A stretch of 64,000 nucleotides of DNA from Maribacter arenosus (GCF_014610845.1 NZ_JABTCG010000001.1:496001-560000); one strand, 5' to 3'. Shown: positions 18,057-27,718, counted from the first letter of the stretch. A program made the numbers and translations. The notes: generated by a model from the letters alone, not told the origin.

Positions 18057-18923
18057 ATGAGCGAAAAAATAGTTGTAAATTTTACCCCTACGGGCATGAT
18101 CCCAACGAAAAAAATGACGCCTTATGTGCCTTTAAGTGTCCAAGAAATCGTAGAAGATGTCCGTCTCGCGACAGAAATTGGCATTACGATGGTCCATTTA
18201 CATGCCATAGATCCTGAAACGCATGAACCATCTTACAAGAAAGAAATTTATGCTGAGATTATTGAGGGGATTCGTAAATATGCTCCGGAATTAGTCATTT
18301 GTACTTCTTTAAGCGGAAGAAATTTCAGTCAATTAGAACAAAGATCGGACCCTTTAAACTTAACGGGGCATTTAAAACCTGACATGGGAAGTTTGACCTT
18401 AAGTTCCTTAAATTTCAATAATGTAGCAAGTATTAATTCACCTAAAATGATTCAAGACTTGGCGGCTATTATGAAAAAGAAGGGTATTGTTCCCGAGTTG
18501 GAAGCATTTGATGTCGGAATGATCAATTATGCCAAATATTTAGAGCGAAAGAATTTAATAGAACCTCCTTATTATTTTAACCTACTATTAGGAAATATCG
18601 CTTGTGCCCAAGCTGACATTTTACACGCAGGAATTATGATAGGCGATGTTCCGGAGAATTCTATTTGGAGTTTAGCGGGTATCGGAACTAACCAATTAAA
18701 AATGAACTCACTCGCAATTGCCTTTGGCGGGGGTGTTCGAGTTGGTATTGAAGATAATATTTGGTATGATAATGAACGGACGCGACTGGCAACCAATTCA
18801 GATTTATTAAAACGTGTGCATAGGATAGCGAAAGCAAATGAAAGGGAGATAATGACCTCTATAGAATTCAGGAAGAAAATGAATTTACAACCGGGACATG
18901 GAAAATATGGTAGAAAAGGTTAA
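18057..18923 (+). CDS. 3-keto-5-aminohexanoate cleavage enzyme-like (BKACE) protein
   Basis: The 288-residue protein has the beta-keto acid cleavage enzyme (DUF849) barrel: N-terminal VVNFTPTGMIPTK, the zinc ligands His47 and His49 in MVHLHAID, the CTSLSGR strand, and the C-terminal AIAFGGGVRVGIEDNIWYD signature. BKACE enzymes condense a beta-keto acid with acetyl-CoA to give a CoA ester and acetoacetate, and substrates vary from 3-keto-5-aminohexanoate to dehydrocarnitine. The specificity here is not predictable, and lysine-fermentation partners are absent. The hexapeptide acyltransferase gene 52 bp downstream is its only obvious operon partner. The ATG at 18057 follows an A-rich leader. Confidence 0.85.
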   Translation: MSEKIVVNFTPTGMIPTKKMTPYVPLSVQEIVEDVRLATEIGITMVHLHAIDPETHEPSYKKEIYAEIIEGIRKYAPELVICTSLSGRNFSQLEQRSDPLNLTGHLKPDMGSLTLSSLNFNNVASINSPKMIQDLAAIMKKKGIVPELEAFDVGMINYAKYLERKNLIEPPYYFNLLLGNIACAQADILHAGIMIGDVPENSIWSLAGIGTNQLKMNSLAIAFGGGVRVGIEDNIWYDNERTRLATNSDLLKRVHRIAKANEREIMTSIEFRKKMNLQPGHGKYGRKG

Positions 18924-18975
18924 TCTTGATAGCGTTATTAAAAATATTCGCTAGTTATATTTAGAGATCAACAGC

Positions 18976-19626
18976 ATGAAAAAAATGCATCTATTGGGCA
19001 CTTCAAAGGAGGCCGTTGCCATTACTTTTGATATCATGAAGGAGATATTTGGTGCAACCCAGTATTTATTATATCCTAATATGGAAGAGCTATCAATTCC
19101 TTTAATGCCGATTAAAACCTTGGATTATAAAATTATGCCGGTGGGAACTGTACCGAAATCTTCACAAAAAGTATTTATTGCTACACCTGGGCCAAAAAAT
19201 AAAGCAGCTATTTTTAATGATTTTTATCAGAAACATAGCATTGACAAAAATAGGTATCTTCAAGTTATTCACCCTTCGGCCTATATTGCTACGTCTTCTC
19301 TTATTGAAAAAGGAGTGTTGGTCGAACCCCATGTAGTAATAAGTTCTCAATCAAGAATTGGGTTTGGCGTCTTCATAAAGAGAGGGAGTCTAATTGGTCA
19401 TCACAATGTTATTGGTGCATTTACCGACATCAACCCTGGAGTTGTACTTTCTGGAAACATTACCATTGGTGAAGAATGTGTAATAGGCTCTGGTGCTGTC
19501 GTCAAAGATAACATTAGTATTGGTGCAAATACCATTATTGGGATAGGAAGCGTGGTTACAAAAGATATTCCTGCCAACTCAGTGGCATTTGGTAATCCAT
19601 GCAAAGTAGCAAGGGAAAACATATAA
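18976..19626 (+). CDS. Hexapeptide acyltransferase, NeuD/PglD-like
   Basis: A 216-residue protein with a Rossmann-like N-terminal half (nucleotide-sugar side) and a C-terminal left-handed beta-helix of hexapeptide repeats (about 110-205: IEKGVLVEPHVVIS, IGHHNVIGAF, GNITIGEECVIGSGAVV), ending IPANSVAFGNPCKVARE as in sugar O- or N-acyltransferases. The catalytic His of the repeats (GHHNVIG) is present. It is predicted to acylate an amino sugar or related small molecule using acetyl-CoA. It follows the BKACE gene closely, a pairing I cannot explain from known pathways. Confidence 0.75.
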   Translation: MKKMHLLGTSKEAVAITFDIMKEIFGATQYLLYPNMEELSIPLMPIKTLDYKIMPVGTVPKSSQKVFIATPGPKNKAAIFNDFYQKHSIDKNRYLQVIHPSAYIATSSLIEKGVLVEPHVVISSQSRIGFGVFIKRGSLIGHHNVIGAFTDINPGVVLSGNITIGEECVIGSGAVVKDNISIGANTIIGIGSVVTKDIPANSVAFGNPCKVARENI

Positions 19627-19781
19627 TATAAACTAGAACCCCACAAAGTCTCAACAGGGTTATTTAAGGTAAACCCTTCCCAGATAAAAAATACGTAGAA
19701 TTAAAGGTCAATCTACGCCAAAAGCTTAAAAGGTGAATATATCGATCAATTCTAAAGTATTGTGCAAAGTATTTTTTCCTT

Positions 19782-20657
19782 TTACGAAATCCCGTTTGTT
19801 TTTACATTTTTATCGATTTGACGGACAAGCCCTCTTAAAAAATGTCCAGGGCCAATTTCCGTAAATTCAGTTGCTCCGTCCTCTATCATGTGCAGAATTG
19901 TATGTCGCCACATTACGGGATGCGTCAATTGATCGATCAAATTTTTCTTGATTAATTCTATATTGTCAGTCGGGCGACCTGCGACATTCTGATAAACAGG
20001 GCAAATCGGCTTTTTGAATTCCGTTTCTCCTATGGCTTCCCTAAATTCTTCAACAATCGGCTCCATAAATGGCGAATGAAAAGCACCGCTTACCTTTAAA
20101 TTTACTATGCCCTTAGCTCCTGGCCTTAGTTTATCACATGCTTCTTTGAGCGCTTTCTTTTCCCCTGAAATAACAACTTGATGCAGCGCATTATAATTCG
20201 CAGGGACCACTATTCCATCTATCTGTTTACAGATATCCTTAACGATTACATCATATAATCCGACCACGACGGCCATCCCTGTATTCTCGCTATCACAAAC
20301 CTTTTGCATGGCTGCAGCCCGCTTTGAGATAAGTATTAGTGCAGATTCAAAATCTAAAGACCCAACGGCAGCTAAAGCGGATATCTCACCCAAAGAGTGG
20401 CCGGCAACCATATCGGGCTTAAAATCAATGCCAAGGGTTTTTGTCAGAATAAATGAATGTAAAAAAATTGCCGGTTGGGCAAACTTGGTTTGTTTTAAGT
20501 CTTCAGTAGATCCTTCGAACATGACGTCAGTAATTGAAAACCCTAAAATAGCATTGGCTTTTTTAAAATACTCTTGAGCCAATTTGGATTTTTCAAACAA
20601 CTCTTTTCCCATACCGGGAAATTGAGTGCCTTGACCAGGAAATACGTATGCATGCAT
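19782..20657 (-). CDS. fabD: Malonyl-CoA:ACP transacylase
   Basis: The protein (291 residues) opens with YVFPGQGTQFPGMG and has the acyltransferase nucleophile Ser88 in GHSLGE, Arg113 in SKRAAAMQ, and His194 in SGAFHSPFM, which together form the malonyl-selective active site. It transfers malonyl from CoA to acyl carrier protein in type II fatty acid synthesis. It is monocistronic here, convergent with the acyltransferase gene, and no other fab genes are near. The start at 20657 fits the family. Confidence 0.92.
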   Translation of the reverse strand: MHAYVFPGQGTQFPGMGKELFEKSKLAQEYFKKANAILGFSITDVMFEGSTEDLKQTKFAQPAIFLHSFILTKTLGIDFKPDMVAGHSLGEISALAAVGSLDFESALILISKRAAAMQKVCDSENTGMAVVVGLYDVIVKDICKQIDGIVVPANYNALHQVVISGEKKALKEACDKLRPGAKGIVNLKVSGAFHSPFMEPIVEEFREAIGETEFKKPICPVYQNVAGRPTDNIELIKKNLIDQLTHPVMWRHTILHMIEDGATEFTEIGPGHFLRGLVRQIDKNVKTNGIS

Positions 20658-21150
20658 AAAAATAACGGATTGTTTGGCTTATTACTAAATCAATTATTAT
20701 TAGAAAACGAAACTTTTACAGGATAAGTGTCTTTTTGCAAACTAAAACCTTCACATTCCTATAAATACTTGATGCAATAATCATAGTACATTCCACTTAA
20801 CAACATAGTATAAATATATACTTTAGTACAGAATTAATATGCAATTCTTTTAAATTTCCAATTAGGCAAGACAATTTATTGCGTGTACCGCCCTTATTTA
20901 CTGTCGTTTAGAATTAATTTTTTTGTCTTAGGGTTGACCTTAAAAAGAGATGGAATTCCCATTCCCCAACCATATAGGGAATTTAAACCAGATACCTGAA
21001 TTCTTCACCCCTTATTGCCCCAAGTGGTGCATTTCCTTCCCAAAAGTTATTGGTTTGGTTGATCAGGTTTGGGCAAATATTGGTATATTTAAATACTAGA
21101 AGCGTCCATTGCCTAATTTTTATTAGTTTGAAACTTTAAACAGCTATATC
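20658..21150. other. Divergent intergenic region
   Basis: The 493-bp spacer holds the promoters of fabD and of the small EHP-repeat lipoprotein. On the fabD side TTTG and TAAAAGTTT occur 19 bases apart near 20715-20750, a partial Bacteroidota promoter match. A 49-codon plus-strand ORF at 20950-21099 begins MEFPFPNHIGN but has no visible signal or relatives known to me and is probably chance. Confidence 0.35.
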
Positions 21151-21390
21151 ATGAACAGATTAAAAGAATTTAAATATTTTACCCTACTAATACTCCTTTT
21201 CTGTTTCGTCTCAGCGGGATCGTTAAGCTCATGTAGGGAACAGAAAAAAGAAGAAAATACCGAACAGCAAGCAGAGCATCCTGAAAGTGAAGAACACCCT
21301 ACAGAAGATGGGGATGCGGGTGAAGAACATCCTGAGGGAGGGGAACATCCTGAAGGTGAAGAACATCCGACTGATTCTATATCAGGGTAG
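21151..21390 (+). CDS. Small lipoprotein with Glu-His-Pro repeats
   Basis: A 79-residue protein with a clear lipoprotein signal (LLILLFCFVSAGSLSSC, Cys about 28). The mature part is almost entirely acidic low-complexity sequence with the unit E-H-P repeated six times (QAEHPESEEHPTED, EEHPEGGEHPEGEEHP). Histidines at regular spacing in an acidic chain could bind metal ions; this is inference. The gene ends inside the last codons of the convergent transglutaminase gene (9-bp overlap). It is likely real because of the signal peptide and the sharply biased but in-frame repeats. Confidence 0.65.
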   Translation: MNRLKEFKYFTLLILLFCFVSAGSLSSCREQKKEENTEQQAEHPESEEHPTEDGDAGEEHPEGGEHPEGEEHPTDSISG

Positions 21391-22764
21391 TGTCGCCAAA
21401 TTTTTAGAGGTATCCGGTTCAGGTTTTCTTCTGAATGAAAAAAATGTTTTTGGAAAAACAGGAGTACCACCTTCTTCCATTACAGGGTATGCGAGAAAAT
21501 TGATCGGCCCGGACTTCGGTCCGGGTTCAATTTGAAGATCTCTTCCTCGACTGAATTCTATTCGATTTGCTGGATGCCTTCCGAAGTAATAAGTTGCGAG
21601 TGCTGTGTATTTATTCGCTTCACTAATATCAACAGGCCACCATTTACCTTCCGCATAAAATTCTGCCCAACAATGATAGCCATCAATGCCCCCTTCGTCC
21701 CGCTCTGATGGGATGGAAGCCCCTACGGCAAATCGTGAAGGGATGCCCTTAGATCTGGCTAGCGATATGAATAAGGAATGGAATTCCGTGCAATTACCCG
21801 TAAGCGCGTCGCAGGCATACACTGCATCACCCGTGCCGTACTTCCCCGCCTTGATATAACGCATATTATCTATTACATAATCATACAAAGCCCTAGCCTG
21901 CATTAGAGTTCCTTCGCTGTGTTTATTCCCAATAATTGAATCTGCGAGCGATTGAAATCGGTCACCGACCGGCATCAACAAACTGGCATCCAAATATTTT
22001 GAAGGGGACGAATTTTCTTCATAGGGTTTCTTCTCCTGTCGCTCCACATCGTAAACGAGTACCACTTTCATCCCACTATGTTCCGGAGTGAGTTCCATAT
22101 ATAAAATGGCATTGCCATTTGTCTTTTCTTCCAACATTCGATGTTCCGCAGGAGCTGTTAATGATGTTAGTACAACTGTTTGAAAGCGATCGCTCTGTGG
22201 AATGGGAATCCATAGTTGCGCCGATTCCTTCATTTTTGGTATGGTAACCTCGTAATGAAATTCGAAACTGTCCTCTCCTTCGATAACGCCGAGCAAATCG
22301 GATGAAGCGTTTTGGATGGGCATTCGATACCAAGTCTTGTCCTTACGTTGCTTCCAGGTATAAAAAGGTTTGCCATTGAGCTTGTGCAAGGTCGTTTCGG
22401 TAACTTTCATACTCCCCGGATCGCCTTCCAAGAAAAAATCCACATCATATACATCCCCACTAATATCGGCGAGATCAACACAGGCAAAATGCCGTTGAGG
22501 CCCTAAATTTGAAAGGTATTCGGTGTGTACGCGTACCAATTGTAGGCGCAGGTCTTTTCCATCTGAAGTCATGTTGAAATACCCACCCCCTTCTTCCACC
22601 TTTTTGGCAATATTGGCTTTAATGCCCTCCTCTATATCGGAGGTAACTACTTTGGGGATGTTCTTATCTAAGAGCGTTTCTTCTTCTTTTTTTTGATTTG
22701 TCCCTGAATTGCATGCCATAAAAAATAGAAGTAAGAATAGATAAATAATCCGTGGGTCCTTCAT
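21382..22764 (-). CDS. Exported transglutaminase-like lipoprotein
   Basis: A 460-residue lipoprotein (LLLFFMAC, Cys18). An N-terminal region of about 270 residues, rich in beta strand and including an immunoglobulin/transglutaminase-N-like part (FHYEVTIPKMKESAQLWIPIP), precedes a transglutaminase core with Cys325 (GNCTEFHS), His364 (GYHCWAEF) and Asp379 (WPVDISE). It is expected to act on peptides or proteins in the periplasm or on the outer membrane. It is the third complete transglutaminase in the window but not related in neighbourhood to the ATP-grasp cluster. It is monocistronic and convergent with the EHP lipoprotein. Confidence 0.85.
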   Translation of the reverse strand: MKDPRIIYLFLLLFFMACNSGTNQKKEEETLLDKNIPKVVTSDIEEGIKANIAKKVEEGGGYFNMTSDGKDLRLQLVRVHTEYLSNLGPQRHFACVDLADISGDVYDVDFFLEGDPGSMKVTETTLHKLNGKPFYTWKQRKDKTWYRMPIQNASSDLLGVIEGEDSFEFHYEVTIPKMKESAQLWIPIPQSDRFQTVVLTSLTAPAEHRMLEEKTNGNAILYMELTPEHSGMKVVLVYDVERQEKKPYEENSSPSKYLDASLLMPVGDRFQSLADSIIGNKHSEGTLMQARALYDYVIDNMRYIKAGKYGTGDAVYACDALTGNCTEFHSLFISLARSKGIPSRFAVGASIPSERDEGGIDGYHCWAEFYAEGKWWPVDISEANKYTALATYYFGRHPANRIEFSRGRDLQIEPGPKSGPINFLAYPVMEEGGTPVFPKTFFSFRRKPEPDTSKNLATLP

Positions 22765-22977
22765 TTTAAAATCAGATTAAGTTTTGTATGAATTTACAAT
22801 ATTTCCTTGGGTTTCGGAATACCCCCCAATTAATCCCTGGGAATCTCGATGTGGATAAGGTGCCTGAATTTTCAGGATTCATTTCCAATAATCATCTGAA
22901 ACACCAAAATATCCAATAATCCGTGCGTGATAATTATAAGCATTGAACCAGCCCTCAGCGATTCCTGGGCTTCCAAT

Positions 22978-23754
22978 CTATTCCTTTACGAACACCATAC
23001 AATGTTGCCAAGGGAGATTGTTGATATTCCCTTGCAATTTCATGCCTGCCGTCTGCATCTCCTTTACGGCTTGGGCTTTGGTCATTTTATGAAGTCTTTT
23101 AATTGGGACGCTATCATCTTCCCCACGGTATTCGATAAGGAAAAGTTTTCCATTTGGCCGAAGGGCCTTTTTTATGGAAGCTATCATTTCAAAGGGATAC
23201 GCAAACTCATGGTATACATCGACCATCAATACCTTGTCAATCGAATTTTCAGGTAGATTCACATTTTTTTCACTTCCTCTGATAAGCGCTATATTTTTAT
23301 GCTTTGCGTTTTGCATTTTATTCCGCAATGCTGCCAACATTTCATCTTGAATATCTACAGCATAAATTAGACCTTCGCCAGCCAAGGGCGCCATCTTGAA
23401 TACATGGTACCCTGATCCAGCACCAATGTCAGCTATGGTCTCACCAGCCTGAATATCCATATTACGGAGTAGTTTAGCAGTGTTTTCCTCGGCTTCGCGT
23501 TCGGTACGTTCGAGCCAGTCTATTCCTTGGAAACCCATTACATGGGCAATTTCACGTCCCATATACCATTTGCCTATGCCATTTAAATCGCCTTTTTCAT
23601 AGGTATACTTCCCGTAGGAGGCTGACTCCTGTCCAGTGCATGGAAAGAGCGGGGTTAGCAATAGAAACAAAAATAGGAGACGCACCACTTTTTTGACACC
23701 TAACAAATGATTAAAACGATTAATAGCTATGAAGGATAAAATGCTTTTGTTCAT
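22978..23754 (-). CDS. Class I SAM-dependent methyltransferase with N-terminal signal
   Basis: A Rossmann methyltransferase: motif I is IADIGAGSGYHVFKMA, the acidic loop is YAVDIQDEML, and motif IV is KVLMVDVYHEF. It resembles the exported UbiE/PCMT-like methyltransferases of Bacteroidota. The N-terminus contains VVRLLFLFLLLTPLFPCTGQES, a signal or anchor sequence, which is odd because SAM is cytoplasmic. The start at 23754 (MNKSIL) is preferred to the frame start at 23784 because it places the hydrophobic stretch closer to the N-terminus. A 22-kDa-class catalytic domain follows from about residue 75. The substrate is unknown. Confidence 0.75.
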   Translation of the reverse strand: MNKSILSFIAINRFNHLLGVKKVVRLLFLFLLLTPLFPCTGQESASYGKYTYEKGDLNGIGKWYMGREIAHVMGFQGIDWLERTEREAEENTAKLLRNMDIQAGETIADIGAGSGYHVFKMAPLAGEGLIYAVDIQDEMLAALRNKMQNAKHKNIALIRGSEKNVNLPENSIDKVLMVDVYHEFAYPFEMIASIKKALRPNGKLFLIEYRGEDDSVPIKRLHKMTKAQAVKEMQTAGMKLQGNINNLPWQHCMVFVKE

Positions 23755-23805
23755 TTTTTTTAATTGATGATAACAACATGACATCTTACTACCTGTTGTT
23801 CGTTT

Positions 23806-26169
23806 TTAAAAATCGATGACAATACCTAAACTAGGTATAATCTGGCCCCCATCATCTTCAATGGCCACAAGGCTTTGGGGTTGTATTACCATGCCCATAT
23901 CATCTCGATTTAGGCCGAAATCGGTCGGACTTGGTGTGTTCTGCCCTAATATATTCTGTGCTTCTATAAACAATTCGAATGCAAACTTTTTAAAATTCCA
24001 TTTTTTATCCAGTCTTACATCCAATTGACTGAAAATAGCTAATTTTTCCTCTCCCAATCTAGCATAATCTAAAACGACTTCAGGATAGTTGGCCAATGTG
24101 GCATCCAAATCCGTTGGGACGAAAGGGGTGCGGCCTGCAAAACGGTATCTTGAACTTAATTCCCAATTGCGCTTCAACTTGTAGCCCCCAACAAATGAAA
24201 TCAAATGCCTACTATCCCAAACTGAAGGTAAATACCCATCAGTATCAAAACCGGTAAACTCGCTATAAAACCAAGTGTACGAGAAAATACCATAGAAATT
24301 GTTCGATAGTTTTTGTTGAAACTGTAGCTCTGTGCCATAACTACGGCCCTTGCCCACCGTCTCAATAGGTTCACTGCCCAATACTTCGAATCCGCCCCCT
24401 TTGTTCGCCAAAGAGACACCATCGCGCACAGAAACTGGATAATCCTCATAACGCTTATAGAACCCTTCAAATGAAATATTGCTCGATGGGGTAAAAAAGT
24501 GTTGAAACCCTAACACTACATGTTCACTTTGGGTGTAATCGACATTCTGGTTGATAAGTTCATTATTTGTATCCCTAAACCCTAAAATGGTATAAGGAGG
24601 CAATTTGAAATAACGCCCAATGGAGCCGTTCAATCGCCAATCAGGGGCGAATTCATAGGAGGCCGAAAAACGTGGTGAAAAAGTATTTAATAGGCTCCTA
24701 TTTTCGGTGAAACTATCATCGTCCATTCTAAATCCCAAGGAAACATCCAGCGTATTATCAAAAAATGACCGCGTTGCATTGGTAAACAATCCATATTTTA
24801 TAAAATCGATAGCCGTATCAAAAGTCAAGTTGTTACGTACATCGATGGTTGTATTGGTATAATCGGAATGTTGCACATTGAAACCTGACGTCAACTTCCA
24901 ATCTTCAAAAAACTGTGTCAACTCGTAACGCAGTTTGGTTTCTGATTCACGGGCGTCGTTATTAAAAATAATGCCTTGTTCGTTCTCAGGGTCCGCATAA
25001 CGGGTAAAATCATTGTTTAGGGTGTTGTTGCTCAAGGTGGTCTGCATAAAACCATTTCCATTTTTAAAACGATTGCGCCAGCTTACGCCCATAGTGTTGG
25101 TTCGTTGTATTATAAATGGTCCCTGTTCTACTTGTGCCTGTTGTTCGGGGTCAAAATCTTCCGGCGGATTTATCGAGAAATCATCGATAGAACCCAAACC
25201 CAAAAGGGTAATACTATTAAATTCGTTGATCTCATGGTTAATTTTATACTGGTAATCCCAATAGTCTGGCCTTATGGGCAGACCAATGGCCTGAAACAGA
25301 AATTGGAGGTAACTGCGGCGTACCGAAGCCAAAAATGTAGTTGTTGACTCCTCTCCCCCATTTTTGAACAAAGGCCCCTCAAGGGTCAAAGCGGCTTCAC
25401 TGGCACTTACTCTAAAGTTTCCGTTAAAGTTTCGGGAGTTTCCATTGCGCTGCTGAAATTGTAATACTCCGGATAGCGGATTGTCATAACGAGCATTGAA
25501 AGCAGAAGTTGATAAAGTTACATTGTCTATAAACGATACATTGATGAGTCCAACGGGACCACCAGCGCTACCTTGGGTACTAAAATGATTGATATTCGGA
25601 ATTTCCATTCCGTCTAAATAGTATACCGTTTCATTCGGCGCCCCACCTCTAATAATTAGGTCATTTCGAAATCCTCCTATAGAGGGTGAAACCCCTGGAA
25701 GAGTCTGTGCCACTTGAACTACATCATTATTACTGCCTGGGTATGTAGCGATTTCCACGGCTGAGAGGGTTTGAGTGGAGAGCGGGGTTTCTTTAGGACG
25801 CGTGATAATAGTAGCGTTTGAAACTACGACTTCATCGAGCTCTTGGGTAGCTTCTTGAAGTTTGAAATTATAAGTCGGCGTGCCCTTTGAACGGACAATA
25901 ATGTTATATTTTGTTTGGGGTTCGTACCCCAAATAATTCACGATAAGATTAAATGAACCCGGGACGACCCCAGAAATCTTATAGTTACCTTCAAAATCGG
26001 ACTGAGCGCCTAGTTGGGTTCCTTCTAAAAAAACGGAAGCCCCAAATAGCGGTTCTCCGAACTCATCCAATACTTTTCCATAGATGGTCGTGGTCACTTG
26101 AGCAGCAAGAATATTTGCGGTCAGGATCAAAATTAGGCAAAATAAAGCCTTTCTTATTTTGAAATTCAT
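23806..26169 (-). CDS. TonB-dependent receptor with carboxypeptidase-like N-terminal domain
   Basis: After a signal peptide (ending ILAAQ) comes a carboxypeptidase-regulatory-like domain (IYGKVLDEFGEPLFGASV to about 110), a plug domain (TLSAVEIATYPGSNNDVVQVAQ, with IIRGGAPNETVYYLDGMEI) and a 22-strand-type outer-membrane barrel. There is no adjacent SusD homologue, so it is not a classical polysaccharide system; siderophore, vitamin or peptide import are all possible. The start is the ATG at 26169 (MNFKIRKALF); a frame extension to 26202 adds no signal-like sequence. It is monocistronic. Confidence 0.88.
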   Translation of the reverse strand: MNFKIRKALFCLILILTANILAAQVTTTIYGKVLDEFGEPLFGASVFLEGTQLGAQSDFEGNYKISGVVPGSFNLIVNYLGYEPQTKYNIIVRSKGTPTYNFKLQEATQELDEVVVSNATIITRPKETPLSTQTLSAVEIATYPGSNNDVVQVAQTLPGVSPSIGGFRNDLIIRGGAPNETVYYLDGMEIPNINHFSTQGSAGGPVGLINVSFIDNVTLSTSAFNARYDNPLSGVLQFQQRNGNSRNFNGNFRVSASEAALTLEGPLFKNGGEESTTTFLASVRRSYLQFLFQAIGLPIRPDYWDYQYKINHEINEFNSITLLGLGSIDDFSINPPEDFDPEQQAQVEQGPFIIQRTNTMGVSWRNRFKNGNGFMQTTLSNNTLNNDFTRYADPENEQGIIFNNDARESETKLRYELTQFFEDWKLTSGFNVQHSDYTNTTIDVRNNLTFDTAIDFIKYGLFTNATRSFFDNTLDVSLGFRMDDDSFTENRSLLNTFSPRFSASYEFAPDWRLNGSIGRYFKLPPYTILGFRDTNNELINQNVDYTQSEHVVLGFQHFFTPSSNISFEGFYKRYEDYPVSVRDGVSLANKGGGFEVLGSEPIETVGKGRSYGTELQFQQKLSNNFYGIFSYTWFYSEFTGFDTDGYLPSVWDSRHLISFVGGYKLKRNWELSSRYRFAGRTPFVPTDLDATLANYPEVVLDYARLGEEKLAIFSQLDVRLDKKWNFKKFAFELFIEAQNILGQNTPSPTDFGLNRDDMGMVIQPQSLVAIEDDGGQIIPSLGIVIDF

Positions 26170-26401
26170 TTTGTTTAAGTATATTACACAAATATGAAAC
26201 AAATATTTAGACTGGTTAGCGCTGAAACCTATAAAAAGGTGTTAAAAATCAAGGAATTTAAAAACGATTTGAAAGTGATCTTTGGATGCCACTGGGAATA
26301 ATAATGTATCCTTAACTTGATGATCCCTTGTTATTATACGAGATTGAATCATTATCCTTTATTTGAACACATTTCCCAAAATTTAAAACCATCGCAAATT
26401 C

Positions 26402-26749
26402 ATGAGTCTACCCACATTATTGACATTTTTCTCTGGATTTTCATTTCTGTTTTTCGGGGCAGCCAGTTTATACACTTCTGAAATGAAATCTGAGTTTATA
26501 AGATATGGCCTTGAAAATTCAAGAATTGCGGTTGGGGCCCTTCAATTTCTGGGAGCAATGGGTTTGTTATTAGGCTATGTATATTCCCCCCTAGTTCAAT
26601 CTTTGGCCGCATTGGGACTTTCCATTTTAATGCTTTTAGGATTTTTAGTCCGATTAAGAATCAGGGATTCCTTCATTCAATCGGCACCTTCGCTGATTTA
26701 TGCGGTTCTTAATGCAATCTTGTTTATTATGCTCTTGGAGAAGTCTTAA
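26402..26749 (+). CDS. DoxX-like four-helix membrane protein
   Basis: A 115-residue protein of four predicted transmembrane helices (about 5-22, 40-60, 64-84, 93-112) with the conserved pattern of the DoxX/DUF4345-like group (IAVGALQFLGAMGLLLGY). No catalytic residues can be named. It is convergent with the DoxX-like gene at 26761-27126 with only 11 bp between the stops, and the two are probably distant paralogues. Confidence 0.65.
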   Translation: MSLPTLLTFFSGFSFLFFGAASLYTSEMKSEFIRYGLENSRIAVGALQFLGAMGLLLGYVYSPLVQSLAALGLSILMLLGFLVRLRIRDSFIQSAPSLIYAVLNAILFIMLLEKS

Positions 26750-26760
26750 CTTCACCTATT

Positions 26761-27126
26761 TTAAACGCCAAAAGCAATGTACAAGCACATGATTAAAAAC
26801 AAGAAGGCCGGAAAGGACTTTTTTAATGGATCTTTAATTTTCAAATGCATTGCAATGGAGCCTAGTAGTAATAAGGCAAGACCCAATGCCGAAGGCTGTT
26901 TAAGGACGGGGTACCAAATAGCAGCCAAAAGACCTAAGGCCAATATTACTTTTAAAGTGCCGATAACGTAGCACATCCAAACAGGAAGGCCATACACTTT
27001 AAACTCCTCGATGATTGTAGTGGCTCCCCCTCCGCGCCATTGCGTGGGCTTTTTATTTTGGATAAGCCATACATTGAGAATGCTTATGGCCACGATACAT
27101 TGCAAAGCAATTGTGAAATAGTTCAT
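26761..27126 (-). CDS. DoxX family membrane protein
   Basis: A 121-residue, four-helix protein matching the DoxX-like family used in membrane redox or lipid-associated roles in Bacteroidota: TIALQCIVAISILNVWLIQ, then LPVWMCYVIGTLKVILALGLLAAIWYP and a final pair of helices. No enzyme activity is known for most members. It faces the plus-strand DoxX-like gene. Confidence 0.7.
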   Translation of the reverse strand: MNYFTIALQCIVAISILNVWLIQNKKPTQWRGGGATTIIEEFKVYGLPVWMCYVIGTLKVILALGLLAAIWYPVLKQPSALGLALLLLGSIAMHLKIKDPLKKSFPAFLFLIMCLYIAFGV

Positions 27127-27181
27127 GTCTTGGTTCTTTTAGGTTAATAATTGTTTATTCTTTAAATTCATTTATCCTGTG

Positions 27182-27718
27182 CTACTCCAAATATATACTT
27201 TCGATTTCCAGTGAAAAGGACTCTTTGGTTTTATTACCAATCAATATCGCAATTTCCTCAATCTTATCACTAGAAAAATTAGGTTTGTTTAATGAATACC
27301 CCCTAAAACTTGGATAAAACGTAGCTAAGGGCAATTTTATCGTCTCCCATCCTCCTGAGGTTTTAAAAGTTGTAATATACGAGTAGCGTTGTGAACGATC
27401 CTCTTTAATCCGAAATTGATACGACTTTCCGTCACCCTTTATCCTTAGTGTAACAAATAGGTATTTGGAAACACCCTTGGTGCTAAACCCATAACGTACG
27501 GATGAAAATCCGCCATTGTTTTCCGTGCGCACTGTTCCGGTATAAAGGGCATTGCCTAAATCGGTGCTAGTGAAGGTTCCTTGGGATAGCCCTCCCATAA
27601 CACCATCGTCCACAACATACCATTCAGAGATGTCTCCTTTATTCTTAAAATCGGCAATAAGTAATGTATTGTCTTGGTCCATAATGAAAATAAACAATAA
27701 AAGGACTACCACTTTCAT
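27182..27718 (-). CDS. CIA30-family protein with signal peptide
   Basis: A 178-residue protein. After a signal peptide (MKVVVLLLFIFIMDQ) the mature part is the beta-sandwich of the complex I intermediate-associated protein 30 family: WYVVDDGVMGGLSQG at the front and GWETIKLPLATFYPSFRG in the middle. The start is the ATG at 27718; a longer frame to 27763 only adds AT-rich codons. In bacteria the family is thought to be carbohydrate-binding-like; no assembly role for complex I is implied. It is divergent from the MORN-like gene. Confidence 0.75.
   Translation of the reverse strand: MKVVVLLLFIFIMDQDNTLLIADFKNKGDISEWYVVDDGVMGGLSQGTFTSTDLGNALYTGTVRTENNGGFSSVRYGFSTKGVSKYLFVTLRIKGDGKSYQFRIKEDRSQRYSYITTFKTSGGWETIKLPLATFYPSFRGYSLNKPNFSSDKIEEIAILIGNKTKESFSLEIESIYLE

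Noticed and set aside
19656-19677. AGGGTT/AACCCT hairpin as a terminator
   Set aside because: Only a six-base stem with a 10-base loop and no T tract; too weak to call.
20950-21099. 49-codon plus-strand frame
   Set aside because: The reading MEFPFPNHIGN has no supporting features and lies in a promoter-bearing spacer; likely chance.
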